Below, one piece after another: positions 9,042 to 16,719 of a stretch of DNA of 61,076 nt. Source of the stretch: Verrucomicrobiota bacterium (GTDB taxonomy: Bacteria; Verrucomicrobiota; Verrucomicrobiia; Opitutales; Opitutaceae); NCBI GenBank assembly GCA_947471035.1, contig CANIWJ010000006.1, forward strand, positions 1 to 61,076. Direction: 5' to 3'. The position numbers and the translations under genes were made by a program. How positions within the stretch are numbered: position 1 is the first letter of the stretch; every line of letters starts with the position of its first letter. The notes beneath the pieces are model-generated. The model ran no database searches. It was not told the origin of the DNA and saw nothing but the letters and a program-made list of their open reading frames with translations.

Positions 9042-10400
9042 TTACAGCCCACCCATGTCGGCGAACTGGTCGGTCGGGGCGCGATCGCCACCGTCCGGCC
9101 AGAGGATCATGCCGGCGCCCACGGTGGCGTTGGTAAACTCGTCGATCAGGATAAAGCTGCCCGTCGTGCGGTTGCGTTTATAGGGGTCGATCATCAGCGG
9201 CGTGGCGGTGCGCACATGGATGCGGCCGATGTCGTTCATGCCCACGCTCACGTCTTCGGTTTGTTTGCGGAGGGTGTTGATATCGACCTTGTAGCGGACG
9301 GCCTTGAGCGCGCACTTGGTCTCGCGGGTGGTGTGGCGCAGGATGTATTTGCCTGCCGGATTCAGCGGTTTGGGCGAGAACCAGCAAACCATCGCCTCAA
9401 TGTCTTGGGTGACGACCGGCTGGTTGTTGAGCTTGGCGAAAAGGTCGCCGCGCGAGCTGTCGATCTCGCGGTCCAGGGTAATGGCGACCGACATGGGCGC
9501 GAAGGCCTCGGCCAACTCGCCCTCGGGACCGTGAATGCTCTTGATCTTGGCGGGCAGGCCGGAAGGCAGGGAAACGATGTCGTCGCCGGGCTTGAAGACG
9601 CCGCCCGCAACGCGTCCCGCGAAGCCGCGGAAATCGTGATGCGCGTCGTTATTGGGCCGGATGACGGTCTGGATCGAGAAGCGCGGGTCCACGTGGTTGT
9701 GGTCGCTGCCGATGTAAACGGTTTCGAGGGTGTAGAGCAGCGCGCCGCCTTGATACCAGGGAGTGCGGTCGGACTTATCAACGACGTTGTCGCCGTGCAG
9801 AGCGGAGATGGGTATGAACTTGATGTCGGGGATATTCAGGCGGGAGGCGAACTCGCTGAATTGGGCGACGATCTCATTAAAGCGGGCTTCGGAGAAATCG
9901 ACCAAGTCCATCTTGTTGACCGCCACCACGACGTGCGGAATGCCGAGCAGAGAAGCGATGAAGGAGTGGCGGCAGGTCTGCTCGATCACGCCCTTGCGGG
10001 CGTCGATCAGGATAATGGCGAGGTTGGCGGTTGAGGCGCCCGTCACCATGTTGCGCGTGTATTGGATATGGCCGGGCGTATCGGCTATGATGAACTTGCG
10101 CTTGGGCGTGGCGAAGTAGCGGTAGGCGACGTCGATGGTGATACCTTGCTCGCGCTCGGCACGCAGGCCGTCGGTGAGGAGCGCAAGGTTGAGGTTGTCC
10201 TCGCCGCGCTGCTCGGTGACGCGTTCCAGGTTTTCCAGGGTGTCCTCGAAGATCGCCTTGGAGTCGTAGAGCAGGCGGCCGATGAGGGTGGATTTGCCGT
10301 CGTCCACCGAACCTGCGGTGGTGAAACGCAGGAGGTCCATGGAGAGGTAGTGTTCGTCAGTGTGGAAAGGAGCAGTAGCGGAGGAAGATGCGGCGGACAT
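9042..10400 (-). CDS. cysN: sulfate adenylyltransferase subunit 1 (GTPase) CysN
   Basis: Large GTPase subunit of ATP sulfurylase; GTP hydrolysis drives formation of APS from sulfate and ATP by CysD. The elongation-factor-like G domain is intact: G1 GSVDDGKST near residue 30, switch region GITIDVAYRYF, G3 DTPGHIQY, G4 NKMDLV. EF-Tu-like beta barrels follow. At 452 aa there is no fused APS kinase, consistent with a separate cysC upstream. The stop faces the gspE-like stop only 24 bp away. It is separated from cysD by 508 bp containing an inserted GxxExxY gene, although cysD and cysN are normally adjacent. Confidence 0.95.
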   Translation of the reverse strand: MSAASSSATAPFHTDEHYLSMDLLRFTTAGSVDDGKSTLIGRLLYDSKAIFEDTLENLERVTEQRGEDNLNLALLTDGLRAEREQGITIDVAYRYFATPKRKFIIADTPGHIQYTRNMVTGASTANLAIILIDARKGVIEQTCRHSFIASLLGIPHVVVAVNKMDLVDFSEARFNEIVAQFSEFASRLNIPDIKFIPISALHGDNVVDKSDRTPWYQGGALLYTLETVYIGSDHNHVDPRFSIQTVIRPNNDAHHDFRGFAGRVAGGVFKPGDDIVSLPSGLPAKIKSIHGPEGELAEAFAPMSVAITLDREIDSSRGDLFAKLNNQPVVTQDIEAMVCWFSPKPLNPAGKYILRHTTRETKCALKAVRYKVDINTLRKQTEDVSVGMNDIGRIHVRTATPLMIDPYKRNRTTGSFILIDEFTNATVGAGMILWPDGGDRAPTDQFADMGGL

Positions 10401-10419
10401 TTGAAGAAAAAATAGGAGG

Positions 10420-10459
10420 TTTAACGCAGAGGCACGAAGGCGCAGAGGGCGCAGAGTTA
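10420..10459. repeat. left inverted arm of the GxxExxY insert
   Basis: A 40-nt arm starting TTTAACGCAGAG and made of four 8-9-nt units of the form CGCAGAGG. Aligned without gaps to the reverse complement of 10861-10900 it matches at 30 of 40 positions. It begins 19 bp from the cysN start codon. Confidence 0.8.
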
Positions 10460-10473
10460 GGAAGAAAAAAAGA

Positions 10474-10854
10474 TTAGAGATGATTAACGATGCGGTGGAT
10501 GCCGTCTTTAACTAGGCGCTCACCGAAATTGATCACGAGGCCAAGACGTAGGCCAGTAAGACGCAGGTAGGTCAGCATCTGGGCATCGAAGATTTTATTG
10601 TATTCGTTGACGGCCTTGGGATCGACAATGACCAGATTATTGACGCGCAGATCGAGCCGAAGGGGGGTGGAAAGTAGCTTACCCTTGTAACGAAGCGGAA
10701 CCTGCTGCTGACGTTCTACAATAAGGCCCCTCAAAGTAAGTTCTTCGGCCAAGGCCTCTTCATAAACACTTTCCAACAAACCCGGGCCACCCATGTGCCG
10801 ATGCACCTCAATGGCTGCATCAACAATGATTTGGCTGAGCTGGTTTTCCTCCAT
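10474..10854 (-). CDS. GxxExxY protein (PD-(D/E)XK nuclease-like family)
   Basis: Small protein of the GxxExxY family, which is grouped with the PD-(D/E)XK nuclease fold (PDDEXK_3); its role is unknown. The name motif is present as GLLESVYEEAL near residue 25. The putative nuclease core is RLDLRVNNLVIVDPKAV (about 67-83), giving D...D-x-K instead of the more common D...E-x-K. FDAQMLTYL and LGLVINFG complete the family pattern. At 126 aa the length is typical. It is cotranscribed in direction with cysD and cysN but unrelated to sulfate activation, and lies inside inverted repeat arms, so it looks inserted. Confidence 0.88.
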   Translation of the reverse strand: MEENQLSQIIVDAAIEVHRHMGGPGLLESVYEEALAEELTLRGLIVERQQQVPLRYKGKLLSTPLRLDLRVNNLVIVDPKAVNEYNKIFDAQMLTYLRLTGLRLGLVINFGERLVKDGIHRIVNHL

Positions 10855-10860
10855 GGTTCG

Positions 10861-10900
10861 GAACTTTGCGATCTTTGCGTCTTGGCGTCTTTGCGTTAAA
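10861..10900. repeat. right inverted arm of the GxxExxY insert
   Basis: A 40-nt arm ending in TGCGTTAAA. Read on the minus strand it begins TTTAACGCAAAG and consists of four near-identical 8-nt units of the form GCAAAGAC. It ends 8 bp before the last base of the cysD stop codon. Confidence 0.8.
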
Positions 10901-10908
10901 TTATCGCC

Positions 10909-11814
10909 TTAGAAATACCCCGCCTTCTTGCGGTCTTCCATGGCGGACTCGGAGCGTTTGTCATCCGCGCGGGTGCCGCGCTCGGTCACGCGGGCCGAGG
11001 CGACTTCTTGGATGACTTCGGCCAAGGTGGCGGCGGGAGACTCGACCGCGCCGGTGCAGGTGCTGTCGCCGACGGTGCGGTAGCGCACAACGCGCTCTTC
11101 GTATTTTTCGCCCTCAAGCAAGGTGATGTACGGCGACTCGGCGAGGAGCACGCCGTTGCGATTTACGATGCGGCGGGTGTGGCTGAAGTAGATCGACGGA
11201 ATGCGGAGTTTTTCGCGGGCGATGTATTGCCACACGTCCATCTCAGTCCAGTTAGAGAGCGGGAAAACGCGGAAGTGTTCGCCGAGGTTTTTGCGGCCGT
11301 TGAACAAGTTCCAAAGCTCGGGGCGTTGGTTTTTGGGGTCCCATTGACCGAACTCATCGCGGTGGGAAAAGAAACGCTCTTTAGCGCGGGCTTTTTCCTC
11401 GTCGCGGCGCGCGCCACCGAGGCAGGCGTCGAATTTGAACTCTTCGATGGTATCGAGCAGGGTGATGGTCTGGAGGCCGTTGCGCGAGGGATTCGGGCCT
11501 TTCTCCTCCTGGCAGCGACCGGCCTTGATCGAGTCTTCCACGTAGCGAACGACCAGGCGTGCACCGATATCCTGGGCGAACCAATCACGATACTCGATGG
11601 CCTCGGCGAAGTTGTGCCCGGTGTCGATGTGCACCAAGGGAAACGGAATGCGTGCGGGGGCGAAGGCTTTTTGCGCGAGCCGGGCCATCACGATGGAGTC
11701 CTTGCCGCCGGAAAACAGCAGCGCCGGGCGCTCAAACTGGGCGGCGACTTCGCGCAGCACAAAGATCGCCTCGTGTTCGAGTTGGGCCAAGTGGGTCAGG
11801 TTATAGGAGGACAT
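10909..11814 (-). CDS. cysD: sulfate adenylyltransferase subunit 2 CysD
   Basis: Catalytic subunit of ATP sulfurylase, a PP-loop (adenine nucleotide alpha hydrolase) enzyme that adenylates sulfate to APS. The PP-loop SGGKDS is at residues 35-40, and the later motifs LGGARRDEEKARAKER and the C-terminal GRGTRADDKRSE-like segment (TERGTRADDKRSESAME) are characteristic. At 301 aa it matches the E. coli enzyme (302). It follows cysC by 42 bp; its normal partner cysN is displaced by the inserted GxxExxY gene. Confidence 0.96.
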   Translation of the reverse strand: MSSYNLTHLAQLEHEAIFVLREVAAQFERPALLFSGGKDSIVMARLAQKAFAPARIPFPLVHIDTGHNFAEAIEYRDWFAQDIGARLVVRYVEDSIKAGRCQEEKGPNPSRNGLQTITLLDTIEEFKFDACLGGARRDEEKARAKERFFSHRDEFGQWDPKNQRPELWNLFNGRKNLGEHFRVFPLSNWTEMDVWQYIAREKLRIPSIYFSHTRRIVNRNGVLLAESPYITLLEGEKYEERVVRYRTVGDSTCTGAVESPAATLAEVIQEVASARVTERGTRADDKRSESAMEDRKKAGYF

Positions 11815-11856
11815 GAAGAATAAAGGGATCGGACGCGTTACGGTTTGGGCGTCAGC

Positions 11857-12495
11857 CTAGCGCGACGCAGAGGGCAGCTGAATGCGGGGCAAAACCGCCG
11901 CATGCAAGGCCGCGAGGCAGGCCTCGGGAGCAAGGGTCTCGGTATCGAGCACCAGGGTGCCGCGATCCTCCGCGTCGGGCGTGAGTAGCGGAGGCTCGAA
12001 GGCGGAATCCTTCCCGGTAAACTGCCCCACCCCGTTGGCTGCGGCCTTGGCGTAAAGTCCCTTGGGGTCACGTTGCGCGCAGGTCGCGAAACTGGCTTGC
12101 ACGTAAACCTCCAAGAGGTCGTCGGTCCCGATGATACCCCGGGCCAATTCACGCAAACTCCGGAGCGGCGTGATGAAGGAGCACAGGGTAACGAGTCCCG
12201 CGTGGGCATGGAGCTTGGCCACTTCGGCGACCCGGCGAATGTTCTCCGAGCGATCCGCATCGGAAAACCCGAGCCCGCGATTGAGCCCACTGCGAATGTT
12301 ATCCCCATCCAGAAGCTGAGTGGCAAACCCCTCGGCGTGCAGGCGACGCTCCAGCGCAATAGCCAAGGTGCTTTTGCCCGAACCCGACAAACCATAAAGC
12401 CAGATCACCTGCCCGCGTTGCCCCAGCCGTTGCTGCTTGTCCGAGCGCGCCAAAACGCGGTCGAAGATCGGGTGAAGATTCGCGGCAGCGTCCAT
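11857..12495 (-). CDS. cysC: adenylylsulfate kinase CysC
   Basis: Phosphorylates APS to PAPS with ATP. The Walker A motif GLSGSGKST is at about residues 35-43, followed by LLDGDNIRSGLNRGLGFSDADRSENIRR, which binds APS, and the family motif KGLYAKA. At 212 aa it is a stand-alone kinase. It is first of the cysC-cysD-cysN group. No PAPS or APS reductase and no sulfite reductase are in the window, so the PAPS may serve assimilation elsewhere or sulfation. Confidence 0.95.
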   Translation of the reverse strand: MDAAANLHPIFDRVLARSDKQQRLGQRGQVIWLYGLSGSGKSTLAIALERRLHAEGFATQLLDGDNIRSGLNRGLGFSDADRSENIRRVAEVAKLHAHAGLVTLCSFITPLRSLRELARGIIGTDDLLEVYVQASFATCAQRDPKGLYAKAAANGVGQFTGKDSAFEPPLLTPDAEDRGTLVLDTETLAPEACLAALHAAVLPRIQLPSASR

Positions 12496-12541
12496 ATGTT
12501 GAGTAAGTTGATAAAGATTTAGATGATTGAGCTGGGCGACA

Positions 12542-12573
12542 AGTTAATTCCCTTAAGAATTCGGGGATTAACT
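12542..12573. promoter_or_regulatory. inverted repeat upstream of cysC
   Basis: AGTTAATTCCC (12542-12552) and GGGGATTAACT (12563-12573) form an 11-bp stem with one mismatch around a 10-nt centre, about 50 bp before the cysC start. No T-run follows on the minus strand, so it may be an operator for the cys genes rather than a terminator of the gene upstream. Confidence 0.4.
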
Positions 12574-12604
12574 TAACAAAAAGCATAACCAATTTTAGAA
12601 GAGA

Positions 12605-13432
12605 TTATTGCGTTATGGCTTGGACGGCTTTCTTCGCAGGCGGAGGCAGGTATTGCAAAGCCGGCGCTATCTGCAAATCCGCTTCCAGCGCCCGAATTCG
12701 TTCCAAAACAATCGGGGCCTGCGCGAAGGGATTCTCCGGGGCTAATTTGGGGTGAAGCTCCTTGAGAAAGGCATAAGCCTCGGCCTGGCGGTTCATTTTT
12801 CGCAGGAGTTCCGCGTAAATCCGGGCGGCGTAGAAAGGCGCGTCCGGGTGTTTAGTCGCCTGCAAATAATAGCGGGCCGCGCCTTCCAAGTCCTTGAGCC
12901 GGTTCAGGTAAATGTTGCCAATTTCCAGTGTCAGTAACGGGTGTTCGGGGTGAAATGCGAAAGCACCCTGGAGGTAGGCGATGGCCACCTGGGCCTGCTC
13001 TTCGTCAAAACGTCTTTGCACCACCGTGGGCGTGGCTTCGTAACCACCCGCGCGGGCGATTCGCCAATGCGGCATATCGTAGGCGATCATGCGCGAACCA
13101 TTGAGCCAGAAGGTCAGCGGCCGCGGGTCGATCGCGGTCACGATTTTAATCGAGGTCTGGGTGCCGGGCAGGTCGGTATCCTCCCACAATGAGTTCGTGC
13201 GCAGCCAAAAAAAATCCGCCGCGATGGCGCGAAACCCGCCGAGCAGTCCCACGGTAATCCCTTGGCCAAGCGCATCTTTTATGGACTCAAGGGCCAGCGC
13301 GGGCTGACTGGCGCGCACTTTCGACCAAGCCGTGCGCTCCAGCGGCTGGCTCGCCAACCCGGCGAGTAACAAACCGGCCAGCACGCCGAATCCCGTGCGC
13401 GCCGGACGAAAGGCGGTGGCGTCAAATCTCAC
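12605..13432 (-). CDS. membrane-anchored protein with TPR-like C-terminal half
   Basis: No named family recognised. An N-terminal hydrophobic helix (about residues 12-32, GVLAGLLLAGLASQ) anchors it, followed by a region with FWLRTNSLWEDTD. From about residue 150 there are TPR-like helical pairs: QVAIAYLQGAFAFHPEHPLLTLEIGNIY and the next repeat with ARIYAELLRKMNRQAEAY. The GTG at 13432 overlaps the ABC permease stop by 11 bp, which favours translational coupling; a longer TTG start at 13465 is possible. The context suggests it is an accessory to the ABC-2 exporter. 275 aa. Confidence 0.7.
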   Translation of the reverse strand: MRFDATAFRPARTGFGVLAGLLLAGLASQPLERTAWSKVRASQPALALESIKDALGQGITVGLLGGFRAIAADFFWLRTNSLWEDTDLPGTQTSIKIVTAIDPRPLTFWLNGSRMIAYDMPHWRIARAGGYEATPTVVQRRFDEEQAQVAIAYLQGAFAFHPEHPLLTLEIGNIYLNRLKDLEGAARYYLQATKHPDAPFYAARIYAELLRKMNRQAEAYAFLKELHPKLAPENPFAQAPIVLERIRALEADLQIAPALQYLPPPAKKAVQAITQ

Positions 13433-14273
13433 GGTGACGAAAACTATAAACCGCCAGCCCGCCAATCACCCCGATGTAAAAAAATCCGTAAGCGGCGACG
13501 CGCAGCGCCAAAGCGCCATCGATCCCCGCGCCCTGTCCGATGGAGTCCGCCAGATTAAAGAGCTGAAAATTCGGAAAAACCACTCCGAGCAAACGCACCG
13601 CCAAAGCGCCGATCACGCTGTCCACATGCCGCCAGGCATCGCTCGCGAGGTGTTGCAAATGACAGATCACCAAAACGAAAAACCCCATGACGACCGTAAA
13701 AAGGTTGGTATTCGAGAAACTCGCGACCAGCAGCACGATCGCCGCGAGCACGCCGAACTTGATCCACTGAAGGGCGCCGACGATCAACAAATCGCCGTAT
13801 TGGATGATCCGCCCTCCCGCAAAAGCTTCGGGGTCAAAGCGCATAAGCTGCGTCTCGCGTTGCCAGAGGAGCGCGATCAAAAGGCCGACGGTCAGCGCGC
13901 AAAAGACCCCGATCACGGCGAAAACCCCCAGCAACTTACCGAAGATAAATTCCGCGCGCCAAATCGGCTTGGCCAGCAAGGTGAGCGCGGTGCGGTTTTC
14001 TATTTCGCTGAAAAACAACTGCGCGGTCGTCGCAATGGTCAGCGCCGAACCGAAAAACACGAGGGCCCCGAAACCGAAGTCGGCGATAAATTTCAGCTCC
14101 GAAGAACCGAAATTGAACTCCCGGAAAAACTGCGCGCTCGCCACCAGTCCCACCGACAAAAAGAGCAGAAACCCAAAGAGCTTTTGCCGCACCGCCTCCA
14201 GAAAGGTATTCCCGGCGATGAGGCCAAGTCGCCCGGGCGAAAACGGAACGGAAGGAACAAAAGCGACGCTCAT
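13422..14273 (-). CDS. ABC-2 type permease
   Basis: Integral membrane subunit of an ABC-2 exporter, 283 aa, with about six hydrophobic helices (for example LFGFLLFLSVGLVASAQFF, FGALVFFGSALTIATT, LLGVFAVIGVFCALTVGLLI). The LISHKY-like motif of NosY/ABC-2 permeases appears as IAGNTFLEAVRQKLF near the N-terminus and FFSEIENRTALTLLAKPIWRAEFIFGKLLG around residues 90-120. The ATPase gene ends 73 bp upstream and the TPR-like protein overlaps its end. Substrate unknown. Confidence 0.85.
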   Translation of the reverse strand: MSVAFVPSVPFSPGRLGLIAGNTFLEAVRQKLFGFLLFLSVGLVASAQFFREFNFGSSELKFIADFGFGALVFFGSALTIATTAQLFFSEIENRTALTLLAKPIWRAEFIFGKLLGVFAVIGVFCALTVGLLIALLWQRETQLMRFDPEAFAGGRIIQYGDLLIVGALQWIKFGVLAAIVLLVASFSNTNLFTVVMGFFVLVICHLQHLASDAWRHVDSVIGALAVRLLGVVFPNFQLFNLADSIGQGAGIDGALALRVAAYGFFYIGVIGGLAVYSFRHREI

Positions 14274-14346
14274 GGGATTTTCAGCAAGTGGGTGAATCAG
14301 GGTGACTCAAGGGTTTCTCAGCGGTGCGGGTGCGACGGTGCGGCGC

Positions 14347-15198
14347 TCAACGGCGGGCGACGTGATCCAGAAACACCTGGTCGAGCCGGGCGCGCGGCTG
14401 CTCCACCGCGTTCAAATGATGCCCCCGCTCCTCCAGCCACACCTTGAGCGCTGCGAGATCCGCCGGAGGCAAGGGATCCACGATCAGGGCTTGCAGGTCG
14501 CGTTTCCCGACCAAATCGCCGACCGCGCCCTCGATCATCAGTCGGCCACGATCCAGGATGGCCACGCGGTCACAAACGTCCTCGATCTGCGCCAGCAAAT
14601 GCGAGGTGATCAGCACCGTCTTGCCCTGATTTTTCAGTTTGCGGATGAGTTCGCACATCTCCGCTGAACCGACCGGGTCCACACCCGCCGTCGGTTCATC
14701 CAGGACGATAAGTTTCGGGTCGTGAACCAAAGCCTGGGCCAATCCGATGCGCTGTAACATCCCCTTGGAATACGTGCCCACCCGGCGTTCCGCCGCGCCG
14801 GAGAGACCAACCCAGTCGATCACTTCATCAACGCGCGCCTTGAGCGCCGATTTCTTTACTCCGCAGACCCGCGCATAAAACCGCACCAGTTCGCGACCGC
14901 TCAGGTAGCGGTAAAAATAGGGCGCTTCCGGCAAATAGCCCACATTGCAACGCGCCTCAACCCGGCCGCTCGGCACCCCGAAAACCTTCACCTCTCCCTG
15001 CGTGGGTTCGAGCAAACCCAGGATGATTTTAATCGTGGTGCTTTTACCCGAACCATTCGGACCCAAGAGTCCATAAACCTGCCCCTCGGCCACCTCTAGA
15101 TTAAGCGTATCGACTGCACGTAACTTTACCCCGCGCAAGGTTATGGAGAAGTCCTTGATCAGGCCCTGAATCGAAATGGCGGCGACCGGAGACGACAT
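14347..15198 (-). CDS. ABC transporter ATP-binding protein
   Basis: Nucleotide-binding subunit of the exporter with the permease at 13422-14273. Walker A is GPNGSGKST (about 51-59), Q-loop region VGYLPEAPYFYRYLSGREL, the ABC signature is a degenerate YSKGMLQRIGLAQAL, Walker B LIVLDEPTAGVDP and the switch His in VLITSHLL. The C-terminal domain resembles the CcmA/NatA-type extension of ABC-2 ATPases. The ATG at 15198 is chosen over a TTG at 15216 that would overlap the acylphosphatase stop. Gap to acylphosphatase 4 bp. Confidence 0.92.
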   Translation of the reverse strand: MSSPVAAISIQGLIKDFSITLRGVKLRAVDTLNLEVAEGQVYGLLGPNGSGKSTTIKIILGLLEPTQGEVKVFGVPSGRVEARCNVGYLPEAPYFYRYLSGRELVRFYARVCGVKKSALKARVDEVIDWVGLSGAAERRVGTYSKGMLQRIGLAQALVHDPKLIVLDEPTAGVDPVGSAEMCELIRKLKNQGKTVLITSHLLAQIEDVCDRVAILDRGRLMIEGAVGDLVGKRDLQALIVDPLPPADLAALKVWLEERGHHLNAVEQPRARLDQVFLDHVARR

Positions 15199-15202
15199 GG
15201 GA

Positions 15203-15481
15203 TCAGCGAATTTCAAACCCTTGGAAAACTGGCGGACGGGTTTGTTTCACCTGCTCGGATTTATGGATGTAGCCATGCATACGCTCGCCCAGTGCCTCGA
15301 TAAACGCCTCGATTTCCGAGGCCCGTCCCTCCGCCTCCAACTGCACCCGTCCGTCGGCAAGGTTTTTAACCAGCCCAGCAACCTCAAATTCCTTTGCCAC
15401 CTGCAAAGTCGTGTAACGAAAACCGACCCCTTGGACATGGCCGGAGAAATAAACCGTCGCGTGGGTGACTGGGGCGCTCAT
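15203..15481 (-). CDS. acyP: acylphosphatase
   Basis: Small enzyme that hydrolyses acyl phosphates such as acetyl phosphate or carbamoyl phosphate. The signature HVQGVGFRYTT (residues 14-24) holds the catalytic Arg; Asn is in GLVKNLADGRVQLEAEG, which matches the G-x-V-x-N-x-x-D-G-x-V motif. 92 aa, normal for the family. The ATG at 15481 (MSAPVTHATVYF) is the sensible start; the frame continues upstream without similarity. It appears to be first gene of the ABC-2 exporter run. Confidence 0.93.
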   Translation of the reverse strand: MSAPVTHATVYFSGHVQGVGFRYTTLQVAKEFEVAGLVKNLADGRVQLEAEGRASEIEAFIEALGERMHGYIHKSEQVKQTRPPVFQGFEIR

Positions 15482-15639
15482 GGGGAGGGGTGAAAAAGCC
15501 CCAAAGCTCAAGAATTTCAACCAGTAACCCCATTGGTTCCCGACATCGTCAGAGTTAGTGTTCAAAAATGGGCTTTTTCCCGTTGCGTTTAGGTCCCGCC
15601 GAACCACGTTGCATACAGGGTTTCGACCCTACTTCACCC

Positions 15640-16356
15640 ATGGGCAACACCAATTCCGAAAACCCGTCCGATCACGAGTGGGAAGATCGCGGGGAGCTCG
15701 TTTGGAACGAATTTGATTGGGAACGCTACCTGCGCCAGCAGGACGAGACCGTTCTCCGCTACCTCGCTTACTACGAGCAATTGAAGGGCCACGCCGAGCG
15801 GCTCGACGAGTCCGCCCGACTCATGGGTTGGGGCGTGGATGACTGGACCAGCGAAGGCACTTTGGACGGGGACGACGACGATAATGAGAATGACGACAAC
15901 GGCCCCACCGAGGTGGATCTCGGCGATGAAGCCGACCCCTACACGCTGCACAAAAACCCCATCTTTGTCGCTACTCGCGCCCTATTCCTGAGCCTCAAAC
16001 GCACTTGGGAACAGTTGGCGGAAGGTGAGCAGAAGGTGCCTCAAAAGCTTGCGCTTGGTTATTATGCGGCACTTTTACGTACGGAAGATCAAGCTATGCA
16101 AGCCGTCTCGGCCTTGGATTTTGGCGACTACGCCATGGCCATAAGCCTGTTCAAACGTGCGCTTCGCGACCTGAACGCCACCCTATCCCATTTGGATGCG
16201 GACGCCTGCGAACACAGCCGCGCCCTAGCCCACTACCGGACCCAAGCGCTGCCCCGTATTTTTGATCTCCGCGAAGTCTGGCTACGGGTAATGGGCGAAT
16301 GTCGTGAAGAACTCTCCCGCCCCTCTGACGACTCCGAAGACGACGACGAAGACTAG
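15640..16356 (+). CDS. hypothetical acidic protein
   Basis: A 238-aa soluble protein I cannot assign. It has a helical core and two strongly acidic segments: residues about 73-100, with runs of Asp plus Glu and Asn, and the very C-terminus (SDDSEDDDED). A helical segment at about 150-215 (GDYAMAISLFKRALRDLNATL and following) resembles a TPR-like or four-helix unit. The ATG at 15640 (MGNTNSENPS) is chosen over an upstream in-frame ATG at 15568 because the extra leader looks non-coding. Ends in a good terminator. Transcribed divergently from acyP. Confidence 0.7.
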   Translation: MGNTNSENPSDHEWEDRGELVWNEFDWERYLRQQDETVLRYLAYYEQLKGHAERLDESARLMGWGVDDWTSEGTLDGDDDDNENDDNGPTEVDLGDEADPYTLHKNPIFVATRALFLSLKRTWEQLAEGEQKVPQKLALGYYAALLRTEDQAMQAVSALDFGDYAMAISLFKRALRDLNATLSHLDADACEHSRALAHYRTQALPRIFDLREVWLRVMGECREELSRPSDDSEDDDED

Positions 16357-16391
16357 TCGCTGCTCGTTCTAAATCAATTCTTCTTCCCCCT

Positions 16392-16421
16392 ACCACGAAC
16401 CCTTGAGGTTCGTGGTTTTTT
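16392..16421 (+). terminator. Rho-independent terminator of the acidic-protein gene
   Basis: A perfect 10-bp stem, ACCACGAACC (16392-16401) with GGTTCGTGGT (16407-16416), 5-nt loop, and T6 to 16421. Confidence 0.85.
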
Positions 16422-16462
16422 GTTTCGTCGAAATGCGAAGGAGTCGGTTTTGTTTAAAAACT

Positions 16463-16498
16463 AAAAAACCCTGGTCAACTTCCGTAAGTTAATCAGGG
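16463..16498 (-). terminator. Rho-independent terminator after tRNA-Arg
   Basis: On the minus strand an 11-bp stem (arms 16488-16498 and 16469-16479, one A-C mismatch and one wobble) is followed by T6 (16463-16468). It lies 6 bp past the tRNA 3' end. Confidence 0.75.
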
Positions 16499-16504
16499 CC
16501 AAAA

Positions 16505-16581
16505 TGGTGCAGCTGTAGGGAATCGAACCCCAAACCTTCTGATTCGTAGTCAGACGCTCTATCCAATTGAGCTACAGCTGC
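16505..16581 (-). tRNA. tRNA-Arg (ACG)
   Basis: Read on the minus strand this folds as a cloverleaf. The 7-bp acceptor stem is GCAGCTG with CAGCTGC, discriminator A, and the CCA end is encoded (16505-16507 complement). The D-arm contains GCTCAATTGGATAGAGC. The anticodon stem TCTGA/TCAGA encloses loop CTACGAA with anticodon ACG. The T-loop is GGTTCGATTCC. ACG is normally edited to ICG by TadA and reads CGU, CGC and CGA. 77 nt including CCA. Confidence 0.97.
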
Positions 16582-16719
16582 GTGCTGGGAGGCGAGAGAA
16601 AGCAAGGTTCCGAAAAGCAGGGCAAGCGCTTTTTTAATTAAAAAAATCCCCGAAGTTTTACCTCACCTTTCCCGACCTGTCCCAAGGTAACGCAGGACGA
16701 AAATAAACCGAAGGTTGAA

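Larger units (their letters stand above)
10420..10900. mobile_element. candidate small insert: GxxExxY gene within inverted 8-nt-periodic arms
   Basis: A 481-bp unit bounded by 40-nt imperfect inverted repeats, both ending in TTTAACGCA, carries one gene and sits between cysD and cysN. No transposase is encoded and I see no convincing target-site duplication, so the term mobile element is inference. A gene-less pair of arms with the same terminal 9 bp lies at 39832-39920. Confidence 0.5.

Noticed and set aside
10411-10910. target-site duplication at the ends of the GxxExxY insert
   Set aside because: The bases just outside the two arms do not match, so a direct duplication could not be shown.
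11008-11823. 271-codon open frame on the plus strand
   Set aside because: Antisense to cysD, whose PP-loop is certain.
16584-16719. -35/-10 promoter of tRNA-Arg and xseB
   Set aside because: The region must contain both promoters, but several weak TTG/TATA-like matches exist and none stood out enough to place.
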